From: Photorhabdus namnaonensis
GTDB taxonomy: Bacteria; Pseudomonadota; Gammaproteobacteria; Enterobacterales; Enterobacteriaceae
Direction: 5' to 3'
Length of the DNA stretch: 64,000 nucleotides
Assembly (NCBI RefSeq): GCF_001684335.1
Contig: NZ_LOIC01000018.1
Coordinates: 221,471 to 285,470, forward strand
Part shown: one piece after another, positions 50,348-59,778 of the stretch
Position numbering within the stretch: position 1 is the stretch's first letter
How the letters are laid out: each line of letters begins with the position of its first letter
The notes under the pieces: model-generated
Database searches by the model: none
Told to the model about the DNA's origin: nothing
The model's input: the letters and a program-made list of their open reading frames with translations, nothing else
Translations under genes and position numbers: made by a program

Positions 50348-51774
50348 TAATTATTTCCCTTTAAATTCAGCAAATATTCAGAGGTAATTTCGGTCTCAAA
50401 TGTCAGCCGTTCCAGTGGTGGTGGCGGTGTGTACTTATAACTGAGTAACAGATGACCTGATGCCAGCTCCGTTTCTTCGTTATGGGTCGGATCAAACCAG
50501 CATTTGAATCCCAACAAAGCTCCATCAGCAATCAATTTACGACCATAGGCATTCACAGATTCTGTCAGGGCATCTATCAGCGCTGGCGTGATCGGCATAT
50601 CGATATATTGCTGACTGAAGTAACGCAGGGATTCATTAATCACGTCGCCCGTTCTGCGCACGTTCTCGAAGTTACGCATGTGTGTCACAGTTGGCCATGC
50701 GGCGGTACGGTTGCCCCATAAGCGCAAACCAGAGCCATAATTATTGAACACTGTAGTAATCCCTTGTTCATTGAGCTGGTTCACTTCACTTTGTGGATCG
50801 TCAATTATGGCGGATAGCTGGCGCTCAATACCTGTGATCCCTATAATTTCTTGATTGGAGGATGACCACCAAAAACCTTTGTCTGCATCAATCTTGGCAC
50901 GCAGCCCTGCTGCACGAGATGACAAGGGTTCCAAGCGCTCGCTATTGCTTTCCGCATCATAGACTTTGACGTGTGGGTAACACAGCCGGACACGATCAGA
51001 ACTGGTATTAAAATTGATTGTGCCAGACGGGCCGCGGCCACTGATAGCCTGAACAAAAGTGGTGCCTATCGGGGCATCAATATAGGTCATGGCACCCAAT
51101 TTAGTTGCAAGGGCAATCAGTTCTGTTGTCACACTTAGCTGGGTACAGTAGACAGGAGCCAGCAAAATCTTGGCAAAGAACCCATACAGGTTATAAGTAT
51201 CATTCAGTAACTTCATACCTGTACGGTTACCCGCTGCACTGATGCTGCCAATAATGTCAGCAGGCGTCACTAATGTAGGATCGGCAAAGTCATAGCTGGC
51301 AATCACGGTTGCACCCGCAGCAATGTTTTTACCGATATTCTTGAGGCTGCCTGTTTGAGCATCCAGAGAATAATCTTGCCCTTCTATATAAGAAGTACTG
51401 TCAGAGGTGGCTTTTAGTAAGACATTACTGACCACGGGATTAGCCAGTTTCGCCGTTCCTGTGGTTTTATCAAAACTAATGTTTTCACTGGCAACATTAG
51501 CTTTATGCACCTCAGGATCAAGAACGTTAATGACCAGCACAGTTCCCGCACCATGATCATAAATAGCATCCAGTGCTTGTGGGATGGTAAAACCATTCAT
51601 TTGAACACCAAATTGAGCGGCATCTTTTTCTGACAGGCAAAGTGTCACTGCATTTACTGGCCCTATCGGTGCAGTACCAATTAAGCCGATCACGGCGGAT
51701 TTCACTGTCTTGACAGGACGTGAGCCTTTTTCGACTTCGATAGTTTCGACGCCATGCAAATAATTAGCGGCCAT
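50347..51774 (-). CDS. Phage tail sheath protein
   Basis: Contractile sheath subunit (P2 gpFI / Mu gpL family). The 475-residue protein starts YLHGVETIEVEKGSRPVKTV, has SAVIGLIGTAPIGPVNAVTL, the folded-domain DPTLVTPADIIGSISAAGNR and the C-terminal handshake region (VRRTGDVINESLRYFSQQYI, GFKCWFDPTHNEETELASGH). It overlaps the DUF2635 gene by 11 bases. Confidence 0.94.
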   Translation of the reverse strand: MAANYLHGVETIEVEKGSRPVKTVKSAVIGLIGTAPIGPVNAVTLCLSEKDAAQFGVQMNGFTIPQALDAIYDHGAGTVLVINVLDPEVHKANVASENISFDKTTGTAKLANPVVSNVLLKATSDSTSYIEGQDYSLDAQTGSLKNIGKNIAAGATVIASYDFADPTLVTPADIIGSISAAGNRTGMKLLNDTYNLYGFFAKILLAPVYCTQLSVTTELIALATKLGAMTYIDAPIGTTFVQAISGRGPSGTINFNTSSDRVRLCYPHVKVYDAESNSERLEPLSSRAAGLRAKIDADKGFWWSSSNQEIIGITGIERQLSAIIDDPQSEVNQLNEQGITTVFNNYGSGLRLWGNRTAAWPTVTHMRNFENVRRTGDVINESLRYFSQQYIDMPITPALIDALTESVNAYGRKLIADGALLGFKCWFDPTHNEETELASGHLLLSYKYTPPPPLERLTFETEITSEYLLNLKGNN

Positions 51775-51976
51775 CAGTGACCTCCTCAGACTTTTCTTTT
51801 TTCTTCAGGATATTTTTTTGCTGTTCTGACAGTGGATGAAGATATCGCAGCGCGATCAATGTCTTCACATAATCATGCTGCTGCGGTAAATCAACAGTTT
51901 TTCCTGACCAGAGCAAGACTTCAGTGCCATCAGCTAAAGTGACGCCGCTTGCTGGGCCTGTATAGAGGTATTTCAT
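51764..51976 (-). CDS. DUF2635 phage protein (Mu gp38-like)
   Basis: Small protein encoded immediately before the sheath in Mu-like phages; function unknown. The 70-residue protein begins MKYLYTGPASGVTLADGTEV and continues LLWSGKTVDLPQQHDYVKTL, ending in a charged lysine-rich tail. It overlaps gp37 by 4 bases and the sheath by 11, keeping the Mu gp37-gp38-L order. Confidence 0.83.
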   Translation of the reverse strand: MKYLYTGPASGVTLADGTEVLLWSGKTVDLPQQHDYVKTLIALRYLHPLSEQQKNILKKKEKSEEVTDGR

Positions 51977-52440
51977 TGTTCAGTTCCCTCATAATTGATT
52001 TGGGCTAACGGCGAACCATTCGGTAACTCACAGTCTTCGATAAATACACTTTCAGTCGCAAAATCCAGCGTGTATTGCCACAAACCAGCTATCTCACCGA
52101 GAAATGTATCCCGTACCAGCCAACATTTTCGTTGGCAGTTCGGTGGTTGGAATCCGCCGAGAACCCGGCGTACATCATCTAATGTGGCAACGGCACCGTG
52201 ACGTCCATTAAGCTGACGAAAAACTATGGTGGCATTGAGCATGATAGTTTGTGTCTGCAATACCGCCCCAACATCTTCAGGCTTGTCGAAGCGAGAACCG
52301 GGATAGCTGATTAAAATGGCTCCCACCGGATGGTTCAGCCTGAATTCAGTTGGTCTTTCAGGGAAATACTCCACCTGTAAGCTAGGTAGTTTTTCTCTTA
52401 GCCTCATGATAATGGCATCAATGATCGGCGAAACATCCAT
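51973..52440 (-). CDS. Mu gp37-like protein (DUF1834)
   Basis: Head-tail connector-region protein of Mu-like phages. The 155-residue protein has IIDAIIMRLREKLPSLQVEY, NHPVGAILISYPGSRFDKPE, TIMLNATIVFRQLNGRHGAV. It lies between gp36 and DUF2635 as in Mu, sharing one base with gp36's end. Proposed to act as a tail terminator or connector; assignment is from synteny and pattern. Confidence 0.82.
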   Translation of the reverse strand: MDVSPIIDAIIMRLREKLPSLQVEYFPERPTEFRLNHPVGAILISYPGSRFDKPEDVGAVLQTQTIMLNATIVFRQLNGRHGAVATLDDVRRVLGGFQPPNCQRKCWLVRDTFLGEIAGLWQYTLDFATESVFIEDCELPNGSPLAQINYEGTEQ

Positions 52441-52877
52441 CAGTATTTCTCCAACATTCCTTTACTCCCCCCAAAGGTGGGACGACGCGCCCGAACACGA
52501 AACTCCCCCGGTTCAGGGGTATCTTTTCCTGTGGAAAGCAGGCCCAGTGTCAGTTTGGCATCTCGGATGTCAGCCAGTTGGCGCAAAACAATTTTGTAAT
52601 CATCTATCACGGCTTCAGGAATAGAACCCTCTGGACGGCGGGCATACAGCCGATAGCGTGTTAACGTAATGGCGGCATCACGTAATACCGTGGGAACTTC
52701 CGCCAGAGGCAGGATATAACGTCCACGTAAATGGGCATCGATAAGTTCATCGGCATAGCGAATGACATTGTTAACCACAGTCTCATTGATTGTCTGGGCA
52801 TTAGGCTCTTCGTTGGACAGCCATATCAATGATTGCGTTGGTATCTGCTCTTGCAAGTCTTTCAATGAGCAATACAT
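52440..52877 (-). CDS. Mu gp36-like protein (DUF1320)
   Basis: The start at 52877 gives MYCSLKDLQEQIPTQSLIWL, a family-like N-terminus and 145 residues; the frame from 52961 lies over the preceding gene. It continues RYADELIDAHLRGRYILPLA, VPTVLRDAAITLTRYRLYAR RPEG. DUF1320 proteins are head completion/connector candidates. Stop and start of neighbours overlap (ATATGA). Confidence 0.85.
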   Translation of the reverse strand: MYCSLKDLQEQIPTQSLIWLSNEEPNAQTINETVVNNVIRYADELIDAHLRGRYILPLAEVPTVLRDAAITLTRYRLYARRPEGSIPEAVIDDYKIVLRQLADIRDAKLTLGLLSTGKDTPEPGEFRVRARRPTFGGSKGMLEKY

Positions 52878-52878
52878 G

Positions 52879-53229
52879 TCATATGCCACGTAAGATGCGA
52901 ATGATATTACCTGCCGCTGTGGCATCATCCAGCGCAAACCCGACAGATGTGCCGGCAGCATTTTCAGCCGAACTCAGTGGTACTGCACAGGCATCCTTAT
53001 CCGACTGTACGACTTGCCCACGGGTTATTGGCCCACCAGCTTCAACAGCAATAATGCCCAAGACATTAACTGGAACGACATCACCAGCCTTCGCATCCAC
53101 CTCTGCTATACCAAGTGCAACGGCTCCAGCCTGACACGGTGCATTATCAGTACTAACTAAACGATGCTGGATGATGTTTGCACTGGCGATAATTGTTGTC
53201 GTCAATACGGATTGTTGTGTTACTGCCAT
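52879..53229 (-). CDS. Capsid decoration-like protein (DUF2190)
   Basis: The 116-residue protein is beta-rich with DUF2190 pattern: ASANIIQHRLVSTDNAPCQA, GDVVPVNVLGIIAVEAGGPI, TRGQVVQSDKDACAVPLSSA, ending FALDDATAAGNIIRILRGI. Such proteins often stabilise capsids. It sits between the capsid and gp36 genes, the position of Mu gp35. Confidence 0.78.
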   Translation of the reverse strand: MAVTQQSVLTTTIIASANIIQHRLVSTDNAPCQAGAVALGIAEVDAKAGDVVPVNVLGIIAVEAGGPITRGQVVQSDKDACAVPLSSAENAAGTSVGFALDDATAAGNIIRILRGI

Positions 53230-53242
53230 GATGATGTCTCCC

Positions 53243-54178
53243 TTACTTCACAATATTGGTAATCAGATAGCCGGCATCACCGCCAACAACCGCAACTTTA
53301 TAAATATCGGTATAACGACAGTAATTGACCTTACCGCCCACACCTTCATATTTATCCGCTACAGGCATCCCTTTGCGGCGAAATGTATAGCCAAAGGAGG
53401 GTTCATATTCATCAGCGCTTTCTGTTCCTGCCTGCGGAGGTGATACGTAATGCAACATCAAATTATCAGCCCAGATATCAACGGGATTTTCTTTAATACT
53501 TGGGGTAGAAACAGGTTCACCAACGACAACGTTTTGGATTTGGAAAAGGTCTTTGAGTATTTCTATTGTGATACGTTTACGTTCGTTGGCTCCAATAGCT
53601 GCCTGAATTTCAGGATGAAATTTTAACAGTGACATCACGCTAGCCCCCATTGTCATGAGGTTTGGACGTACACCAATGGTAGTACGAACAGCATCAATTC
53701 CAGCCTCAATGACTTTGATTGGGTTACCTTTGCCGCCTACCCATCGAGTATCGTTTTTCAGGTTTATCACCGACTTACTGAGATAAACTTCAGGGTCTTG
53801 TGCCAATCGAGCGGCATACAGTTCACGCTTGAGATTCACGCCATTGGTGGAACGACGGATTGCCTTTGCTTCTTCATTAAATAAAGATTCCGATTTCTCA
53901 CGATAATCAACAGGTGCAGCTAGATCATGTTCGTTGAGCACGATATCTAACGAAGAGCCTTTCTCACGGATCAAAACGTTACTGTTGGCACCAACGGCAC
54001 GCGTGGTGTCATATTCCACAAAAGCACTTTTGCCAAATGTCGGCACACTAGCACCTTCTTTCTCCATTTCGACAATGGGAAAAATATGTTCACCAATAAA
54101 CACCGCATTTTTATAGCCACGCGCCACGCTGGTTAGCACAGGGTCAATAATACGTTTGCCTTTCAAATAATCAGACAC
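53243..54178 (-). CDS. Major capsid protein
   Basis: The 311-residue protein starts MSDYLKGKRIIDPVLTSVAR and contains NAVFIGEHIFPIVEMEKEGA, YDTTRAVGANSNVLIREKGS, VRTTIGVRPNLMTMGASVMS, then LFQIQNVVVGEPVSTPSIKE, a HK97-fold capsid of the type found in Mu-like phages with DUF2190 neighbours. It follows the I protease/scaffold gene, as in Mu (I then T). Confidence 0.87.
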   Translation of the reverse strand: MSDYLKGKRIIDPVLTSVARGYKNAVFIGEHIFPIVEMEKEGASVPTFGKSAFVEYDTTRAVGANSNVLIREKGSSLDIVLNEHDLAAPVDYREKSESLFNEEAKAIRRSTNGVNLKRELYAARLAQDPEVYLSKSVINLKNDTRWVGGKGNPIKVIEAGIDAVRTTIGVRPNLMTMGASVMSLLKFHPEIQAAIGANERKRITIEILKDLFQIQNVVVGEPVSTPSIKENPVDIWADNLMLHYVSPPQAGTESADEYEPSFGYTFRRKGMPVADKYEGVGGKVNYCRYTDIYKVAVVGGDAGYLITNIVK

Positions 54179-54209
54179 TTATCTCTCCTCAATAGTTACG
54201 GTCACAGTG

Positions 54210-55304
54210 TTACAGGCAGCGGGTAACAGCTACGTCGTAACTGATACCTTCTTTCTTCGCCAGAGCGATGGCTTTTTGATGCAACGCCAGACGTTCAGGA
54301 TCTGCATCAGAAAACTCAGCAATATCTGATGATGTGTTTTGGTCAACCCGGTCTTTTGTTGCATGTTCACCAAAATCAATAATAGGCTGGGTAGAACTCA
54401 GCAGATCTTTAAACGCAGTAGCCAATGGTTTTTTCACATAATCTTCAGCAAACTCGACAGGGGAATCTCCTTGGGTTATAGCGTCCAGCAAGGCGACCAC
54501 GACAGATTGAGCAGCTGGCGCCAATCTGCCGTCTGCGATCAGCTTTTCGGCAAATGCCATGTTTCCAGCATGTTGCTCAGTTTGTTTGCGCTTTGCGTCG
54601 GCAACATCACGGGCAACAAGCTGTTCTTTCAGGCGAGTGTTTTCATCTTTGAGCGCCTTTTTTTCTTCATTTGTCACGATGTTTTCCTCATGTTGATGTG
54701 TGTTATTGGGTTCATGAAAGGCAGGAGCAGGCTGAGTCGTGCTATAAGCTTCTTCACGTAATGAATCCACCTGCCAAGAAGGAAGCGCTTTGTCTGCTTC
54801 GTCCATACCGAATTTACTAATCAAAAATTCTCGCAAACGCCCCCAAAGTGAGGCGTTGGTGATATCACTCCAATCAGAGAACTCGACGACACCATATTCT
54901 TGTTCACTAAATTCAACCTGTTTCAATCCTTTAATGGCGGGCGGCTTCGCCCCCAAAAAACCGACATGACGCAAATAGAGCACGCCGGGTTTAGGGTTGT
55001 TTGGGGAATCAGGTAAATAGAAAGAAGCAGAAATTTTTTTATAGCGGCCTGCATCGACCAGTTCGGCGAACTGAACATCAACCTGTTGAGGCTCTGCAAT
55101 CAAGTCATCACCAGAAGACGTCAGCGATTTAACCCAACCATAGGCAGGTAAATTGTCTTTTGGATGCCCAATCACAATCGGTGCTTCATGCAACGATGAG
55201 TCATAAGCCTTTGCACAAGCTTGCAAATCTGCGGGGCTGAACGGCAATTGTTTGCCATTCATATCGGTATGTGTACCGGATTTGAAAATGTGAAGTGACT
55301 TCAT
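54210..55304 (-). CDS. Mu-like I protein: head maturation protease with scaffold
   Basis: Capsid assembly protease-scaffold. The 364-residue protein has the start SLHIFKSGTHTDMNGKQLPF, IVIGHPKDNLPAYGWVKSLT, DAGRYKKISASFYLPDSPNN, and YLRHVGFLGAKPPAIKGLKQ, typical of Mu gpI. A charged helical C-terminal half (EEKKALKDENTRLKEQLVAR) would be the scaffold. It opens a transcription block: 200 bases upstream are non-coding with a dyad at the start. Confidence 0.88.
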   Translation of the reverse strand: MKSLHIFKSGTHTDMNGKQLPFSPADLQACAKAYDSSLHEAPIVIGHPKDNLPAYGWVKSLTSSGDDLIAEPQQVDVQFAELVDAGRYKKISASFYLPDSPNNPKPGVLYLRHVGFLGAKPPAIKGLKQVEFSEQEYGVVEFSDWSDITNASLWGRLREFLISKFGMDEADKALPSWQVDSLREEAYSTTQPAPAFHEPNNTHQHEENIVTNEEKKALKDENTRLKEQLVARDVADAKRKQTEQHAGNMAFAEKLIADGRLAPAAQSVVVALLDAITQGDSPVEFAEDYVKKPLATAFKDLLSSTQPIIDFGEHATKDRVDQNTSSDIAEFSDADPERLALHQKAIALAKKEGISYDVAVTRCL

Positions 55305-55308
55305 TTTA

Positions 55309-55385
55309 CTGCCTCTATTACGTTAATAGAGACAGTTTCACTACAATCAGAAAAAACGACTTTTAATCTGCTTTAGAAAAGGATT
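55309..55385 (-). promoter_or_regulatory. Candidate late promoter/operator upstream of gene I
   Basis: Minus strand CTGTCTCTATTA-ACG-TAATAGAGGCAG (11 of 12 pairs) spans 55335-55309 and contains the I ribosome site GAGG. AAAAGGATT (plus strand) lies at 55377-55385. The dyad resembles one before the holin gene (CTGTTTCCATCAACG versus CTGTCTCTATTAACG). The position equals the Mu PI late promoter. Confidence 0.4.
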
Positions 55386-55508
55386 GGGGAAGGAAATAGA
55401 AAAGTGGAGAACTGCATGCAATTAGATACCGAAAATTTGAGTCTGTAAACGCTTTATAAAGTTTTTTGCGGATGAGAATGATAAATCACCCGCATAGGGA
55501 AGCACAGT

Positions 55509-55958
55509 TTAACGATGCGCCGCTGATTCAAGATGTCGTTGAATGGTACTTAATACGGCTCTTACTGCTTCTGGTGATAATTCGCCTTGTTCTGTTACGG
55601 GCAGATAAGGCCGGGCTGGTAGCAATAAAGATTGATTGCGGCCAGCTTTACCTCCCAATTGATGAATACGCCCGTAGACTAAGTTTGTACCGACAACTGC
55701 CGTGTGGGAATCATATCGGGTACTGACTGAACGCATCAAACGAGCAGTTTTTTGCAGTGTCTGACCACCACGTTCCTTTGCAGCCACAGAGGGTATCCAT
55801 GCAGGGCGTCCTTCAGCTTCAAAGTTAAAAGCGGTTTCTGCTGACAATGTTCCAGCAATTTTACGCATGGCAAGTGTCAGATCATTAGTAGCCAATTCTA
55901 ATGCCCGCAGTCCACGTCTTAGGTCTCCATCATTAATAGTGACAGTGATATTACTCAT
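55509..55958 (-). CDS. Phage virion morphogenesis protein (Mu gpG / P2 gpS family)
   Basis: Tail completion/assembly protein. The 149-residue protein reads DGDLRRGLRALELATNDLTL, FNFEAEGRPAWIPSVAAKER, TRYDSHTAVVGTNLVYGRIH, QLGGKAGRN, and LPARPYLPVTEQGE, all typical of the family. It overlaps F by 8 bases and closes the lysis-to-head block before the next gap. Confidence 0.9.
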   Translation of the reverse strand: MSNITVTINDGDLRRGLRALELATNDLTLAMRKIAGTLSAETAFNFEAEGRPAWIPSVAAKERGGQTLQKTARLMRSVSTRYDSHTAVVGTNLVYGRIHQLGGKAGRNQSLLLPARPYLPVTEQGELSPEAVRAVLSTIQRHLESAAHR

Positions 55959-56781
55959 TCTGTCCTCTCAGTTCGCGGCGGGCCAGTCCAGATAGCTCCC
56001 CCTGATACCTGGCCAAATCGGGACGATATGCTGCCCCCGGCGAATATGACCAACCTACATCAGTCGCCACTTTTGTTATGCCGGTGTTGAATGTAACAAC
56101 GGGCTGCATCTCACCTGTTTTTTGTGAAACCAATTTCAACTCCCAGCCCATTGCTTTACCTGAATGCATAACTTTTATCCCTCTGGCACGAACATCATCA
56201 TGACTGAGGGCAATTACACCGCAACGGCAACGCCAGCCATTAGGAGGGTAGAAGGCTTGCCAAAATGGGTCGTCAGAGCGAAATACCAAACCATGTAATG
56301 CGAGATGGCTCTTGCGTGTATGGTTATCGTTGATCCCTGTATACATCCAGTACGGTCTGTCATCAATATTTTCCATTTGTTCGGCCCAACGGCCCGCACT
56401 GTACAGCACCGACATGTTGGTACGAAAGATAGTATCAAGGCGCCACGGGCTACCTTGCTGAACAGTGACACGTTCCCCTGTGACGAGGTCATCGGTTTCT
56501 TTCGTTCCCCACCATCCCTTACGTCTTAATGTTGGCTCCAGCTCTTGGCGAAACCAACGATCAGTCTTGCCTTCATCCAGTGCCTGTTGTAGCGCTTGGC
56601 GAATATCTTCCAGAATGTCCAGACGCGTGACTTTCGCCACCGTGAATGCACGGGAATGAGTCTCTTGCCAAAGTTCTTCCCAATCCCACGTTATTTTGTA
56701 GCCCTTAGATTGCAGATAACCAATGGCTCGCTTGGGAGGTAATGTCATGCAATACGCCAGTTCAGGCGTGGTTATGCTCAT
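55951..56781 (-). CDS. Phage head morphogenesis protein (Mu gpF / SPP1 gp7 family)
   Basis: Minor head protein. The start at 56781 gives MSITTPELAYCMTLPPKRAI; the ATG at 56808 adds nine residues that do not fit the family. The 276-residue protein has QALQQALDEGKTDRWFRQEL, TIFRTNMSVLYSAGRWAEQM, and the conserved PYWMYTGINDNHTRKSHLAL followed by YPPNGWRCRCGVIAL. It overlaps the portal by 20 bases. Confidence 0.9.
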   Translation of the reverse strand: MSITTPELAYCMTLPPKRAIGYLQSKGYKITWDWEELWQETHSRAFTVAKVTRLDILEDIRQALQQALDEGKTDRWFRQELEPTLRRKGWWGTKETDDLVTGERVTVQQGSPWRLDTIFRTNMSVLYSAGRWAEQMENIDDRPYWMYTGINDNHTRKSHLALHGLVFRSDDPFWQAFYPPNGWRCRCGVIALSHDDVRARGIKVMHSGKAMGWELKLVSQKTGEMQPVVTFNTGITKVATDVGWSYSPGAAYRPDLARYQGELSGLARRELRGQNE

Positions 56782-58255
56782 GTAAGCGCCCCCAAATGTT
56801 AGACACAAACAAAACCCGTGCTAGCCGCTCTTGCAAACCCTCTGCGTCCATTTGTGGATAAAGCTCGGCTAACTGTCCTATAAGATCGCTGGGATTAACA
56901 CCGTTTTGAACACGATGAAACAAAGGAACCAGCAGAGATTCCAACGATTCATTCAATGATCCTTCATTCATCAAAATATCCAGCGCTTCATCTAAGGTGT
57001 CCTGTGCTGCTAAATCTGCGTTAACAGCTTCAGAGAACGCCAGTGGGAGTGGTGGCATAGGCGTGGTTGACAAGGTTGTTTCATCAACATCCCCATCCTG
57101 CAATTGATATTCGCGTTTCCAGTATTGCGGAGTAAATCTGACACCAGCCTGACTCAACTTAACGTCACGATTAGCCTGTGTTTCATCAACCGATTGCTGT
57201 TCCCAAAGACGATAGACTGGACATTCAACGTTACCGAAGTTCAGTTCTACGACCCAGCGTATAGCCTGATTAATGGCGCTGGTGATAACGTCAACATCAG
57301 CATCACGAATATCATCCGTTACCTCCAATCCCGCTTGTGCAGAGGCTTTATTGCTGTTTGCTTCGGTCGTTTGGTTTTGTCCCAGTAACGCAATGGAGAT
57401 CTCACTGCGAGCAACGGTAATTAAATTCTGGTAAATATCACTGCTGTCTGATTTACCTGCTGCTTCTTTAATCTCAACGGAGGAATCATCAGGAATGGCG
57501 GCAACTGCATCATCAATCATCGCTTCCATCGAATCCAATAACAGATCGATTTCACTTTGTGGCGTACCTCGTGGATGCTTTCCAATCACCCACGGTGAAC
57601 CATACTTCTCAGCAAAGCGCACCCAAAACTTCATGCCGCCTTTCTTAAAGGTGACGGGCCAGAAGCACATGGATAAATCTGGAAATCCATAAGGGTTGTC
57701 ATAAGTAGCATCTTGACGTGGTGTTACAAATTTATAGAGAGGAACCCGTTCTCCTTCAACGCTTGCATCACGGGCACGAAAACGCAGTTGGTTATCACGG
57801 TCATAGTGGAACCAGTCAGGCGGTTTGCTAACAATATCCGTCACTGACCATGATTGATTCTGGTTCCACATCAATTCACAAGGCTGATAGCCGTATAGAA
57901 CAGCGTCATGCATTTCGCCAATGATACGTGACATATCCAAGTCCGCGAGCATGTCGCGGATAAAGTTAAAGACTTGCACAGGGGCATTGCTGCGTTCTAC
58001 ACCACGCTCCAGTGCTTTCACTCCGGCCTTGCGGCGGCGAATACATCCACCAACTAAAGGATCAGTACGTAATTCACGATAGATACGAATATCTCGCCTT
58101 TGGGCTTTGAGAATAGGATCAGGGTTAGGTAGATATGTCCCCAGACCGTAGAAGTCAATGGAACGGCTACGTGATGCAATTTGCTCAGTGAACAACTGCT
58201 TTGATTCGGAAAAGTTAATAAATTCTGTTGGTGAAACCCAGATACCACGTGCCAT
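56762..58255 (-). CDS. Phage portal protein (DUF935, Mu gp29-like)
   Basis: Forms the dodecameric DNA entry ring of the head. The 497-residue protein has the DUF935 pattern: TDPLVGGCIRRRKAGVKALE, GEMHDAVLYGYQPCELMWNQ, MKFWVRFAEKYGSPWVIGKH, RSEISIALLGQNQTTEANSN. It follows the terminase with one shared base and precedes F, as in Mu 28-29-F. Confidence 0.93.
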   Translation of the reverse strand: MARGIWVSPTEFINFSESKQLFTEQIASRSRSIDFYGLGTYLPNPDPILKAQRRDIRIYRELRTDPLVGGCIRRRKAGVKALERGVERSNAPVQVFNFIRDMLADLDMSRIIGEMHDAVLYGYQPCELMWNQNQSWSVTDIVSKPPDWFHYDRDNQLRFRARDASVEGERVPLYKFVTPRQDATYDNPYGFPDLSMCFWPVTFKKGGMKFWVRFAEKYGSPWVIGKHPRGTPQSEIDLLLDSMEAMIDDAVAAIPDDSSVEIKEAAGKSDSSDIYQNLITVARSEISIALLGQNQTTEANSNKASAQAGLEVTDDIRDADVDVITSAINQAIRWVVELNFGNVECPVYRLWEQQSVDETQANRDVKLSQAGVRFTPQYWKREYQLQDGDVDETTLSTTPMPPLPLAFSEAVNADLAAQDTLDEALDILMNEGSLNESLESLLVPLFHRVQNGVNPSDLIGQLAELYPQMDAEGLQERLARVLFVSNIWGRLHEHNHA

Positions 58256-59778
58256 TAGTATCCCTCCAGCATACGTGCAGACTGACGGCGTCGGCGGGAA
58301 CTTGCCTTCACCGGACCTTTGTTAATTTCACGGCTGGCGAAGTATGCTAGGGCAAGGGCTATTGCTGCATCACCGTGGCGCTTGCCGCCGTCCGCTTTTG
58401 CTTTTGAGCGCTGATCAGGTACACGGGGAACACCGTTAATGACCTGTACTGCTCTCAGGTCATCCAAAATGTCTTCATCCTTTGGCAGTGCCTCCAGATT
58501 GCCGTCTTCCAGCGCAGCCTTCACCGGGGGCATATTGTCACGGTACCAACCTTCTGTGGGCATGACTTGCTGCACACGGCTGGCACCATATTTTTGCATG
58601 GCATATTCGGCCAGATAAGCACCGTTACCACGGGCATCAAAGGCTGCACCCAGCAGATTAGGAAGTCCATCCATTAGATACCAAGTGATTTGTTCCTGTT
58701 GTTTAAATGGCACGTTGCGCAGCTCCAGCACGAACGGCACTCTACGTACCAGATTTTTTTGTTGCAGCAATGGATAATCCACGGACAAATCTCCACTGCG
58801 GCCAAAATCGCGTCCCAGAAACGAACGAGCATCAGAAGGCAATGCATCTAGCAACGGTTTCAGGTTGGCTTTTAGCCACTCTTCGGTATCTGTGCGGCGT
58901 ATTTCATCGGATTTAAGCTCATATCCTTTCGGACAAGTCAGTCGCAGCAGTGGCGTATCGGGAGACATCCGAGATTCAATCAGAGCGCGGGACAACCATG
59001 CTCCACCACCATTAGCAGGAATACAGTCCAATTCTTCTGATGCTCCAGCTCCGTAGAACTTGTACACCGACATCATCCACTGTTGTTCAGCCTCTTGTGA
59101 CCATTCACGTCCGGTACGTAAGCAGACACGGTGGAATAGTCCTTCAACCACAGCTTCCTTAAAGGTAATACGGTGGATAACGCCGTCTCTGTGTCCTGCC
59201 CGAATATCGTTCAGCAACTCATTAAACAAGTTGCTATCCCCGTTATGGGTGGAGATCACTCGCACTTTACCGCCCCAGATAAGCATGGCTAGCGCCGCTT
59301 TCAGTAATTCATCGAGCTGTTCGTGGAAAGCAGCTTCATCAATGACAATGATCCCCTGACGGCCACGCAAATTAGACGGACGGCTAGAAAGCGCCACTAC
59401 ACGGAATCCAGAATCTGGAAATTTGATAGTGAAAGTTTTGATGTGCTTATCATCTTCGTCTTCTTCCCAGAACCCTTCTTCAATTTCACTGGCCGCATAG
59501 TTGAAAGCACGAGCCCACATTGCACAGGCTTGAATATATTCAATGGTCATATCTTGGTTATAGGCGATGTAATACACATTCATACCACCCGCAGCGGCAG
59601 AAGATGCGGCGATGAGTACATTATCTGACGCTTCAGCCCAAGTAATTCCCGTTCGACGACTCTTCTCATTGACTTTAAGAGGAGACGAGTCGGCCACCCA
59701 TCGTTGCTGGTATGGCAATAAGACAACAGGTGCTGCTATTGAGGAAGTATCTGGTAGAACAGGTGCAAGCTGACTCAT
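58255..59778 (-). CDS. Phage terminase large subunit (Mu gp28-like)
   Basis: DNA-packaging motor. The 507-residue protein has an ATPase domain with Walker A NEKSRRTGITWAEA, Walker B IIVIDEAAFHEQ, and coupling motif VRVISTHNGDSN. The C-terminal RNase H-like nuclease has metal-ligand aspartates in FLGRDFGRSGDLSV, AAFDARGNG and RHGDAAIALALA. It overlaps gp27 by 4 bases. Confidence 0.95.
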   Translation of the reverse strand: MSQLAPVLPDTSSIAAPVVLLPYQQRWVADSSPLKVNEKSRRTGITWAEASDNVLIAASSAAAGGMNVYYIAYNQDMTIEYIQACAMWARAFNYAASEIEEGFWEEDEDDKHIKTFTIKFPDSGFRVVALSSRPSNLRGRQGIIVIDEAAFHEQLDELLKAALAMLIWGGKVRVISTHNGDSNLFNELLNDIRAGHRDGVIHRITFKEAVVEGLFHRVCLRTGREWSQEAEQQWMMSVYKFYGAGASEELDCIPANGGGAWLSRALIESRMSPDTPLLRLTCPKGYELKSDEIRRTDTEEWLKANLKPLLDALPSDARSFLGRDFGRSGDLSVDYPLLQQKNLVRRVPFVLELRNVPFKQQEQITWYLMDGLPNLLGAAFDARGNGAYLAEYAMQKYGASRVQQVMPTEGWYRDNMPPVKAALEDGNLEALPKDEDILDDLRAVQVINGVPRVPDQRSKAKADGGKRHGDAAIALALAYFASREINKGPVKASSRRRRQSARMLEGY

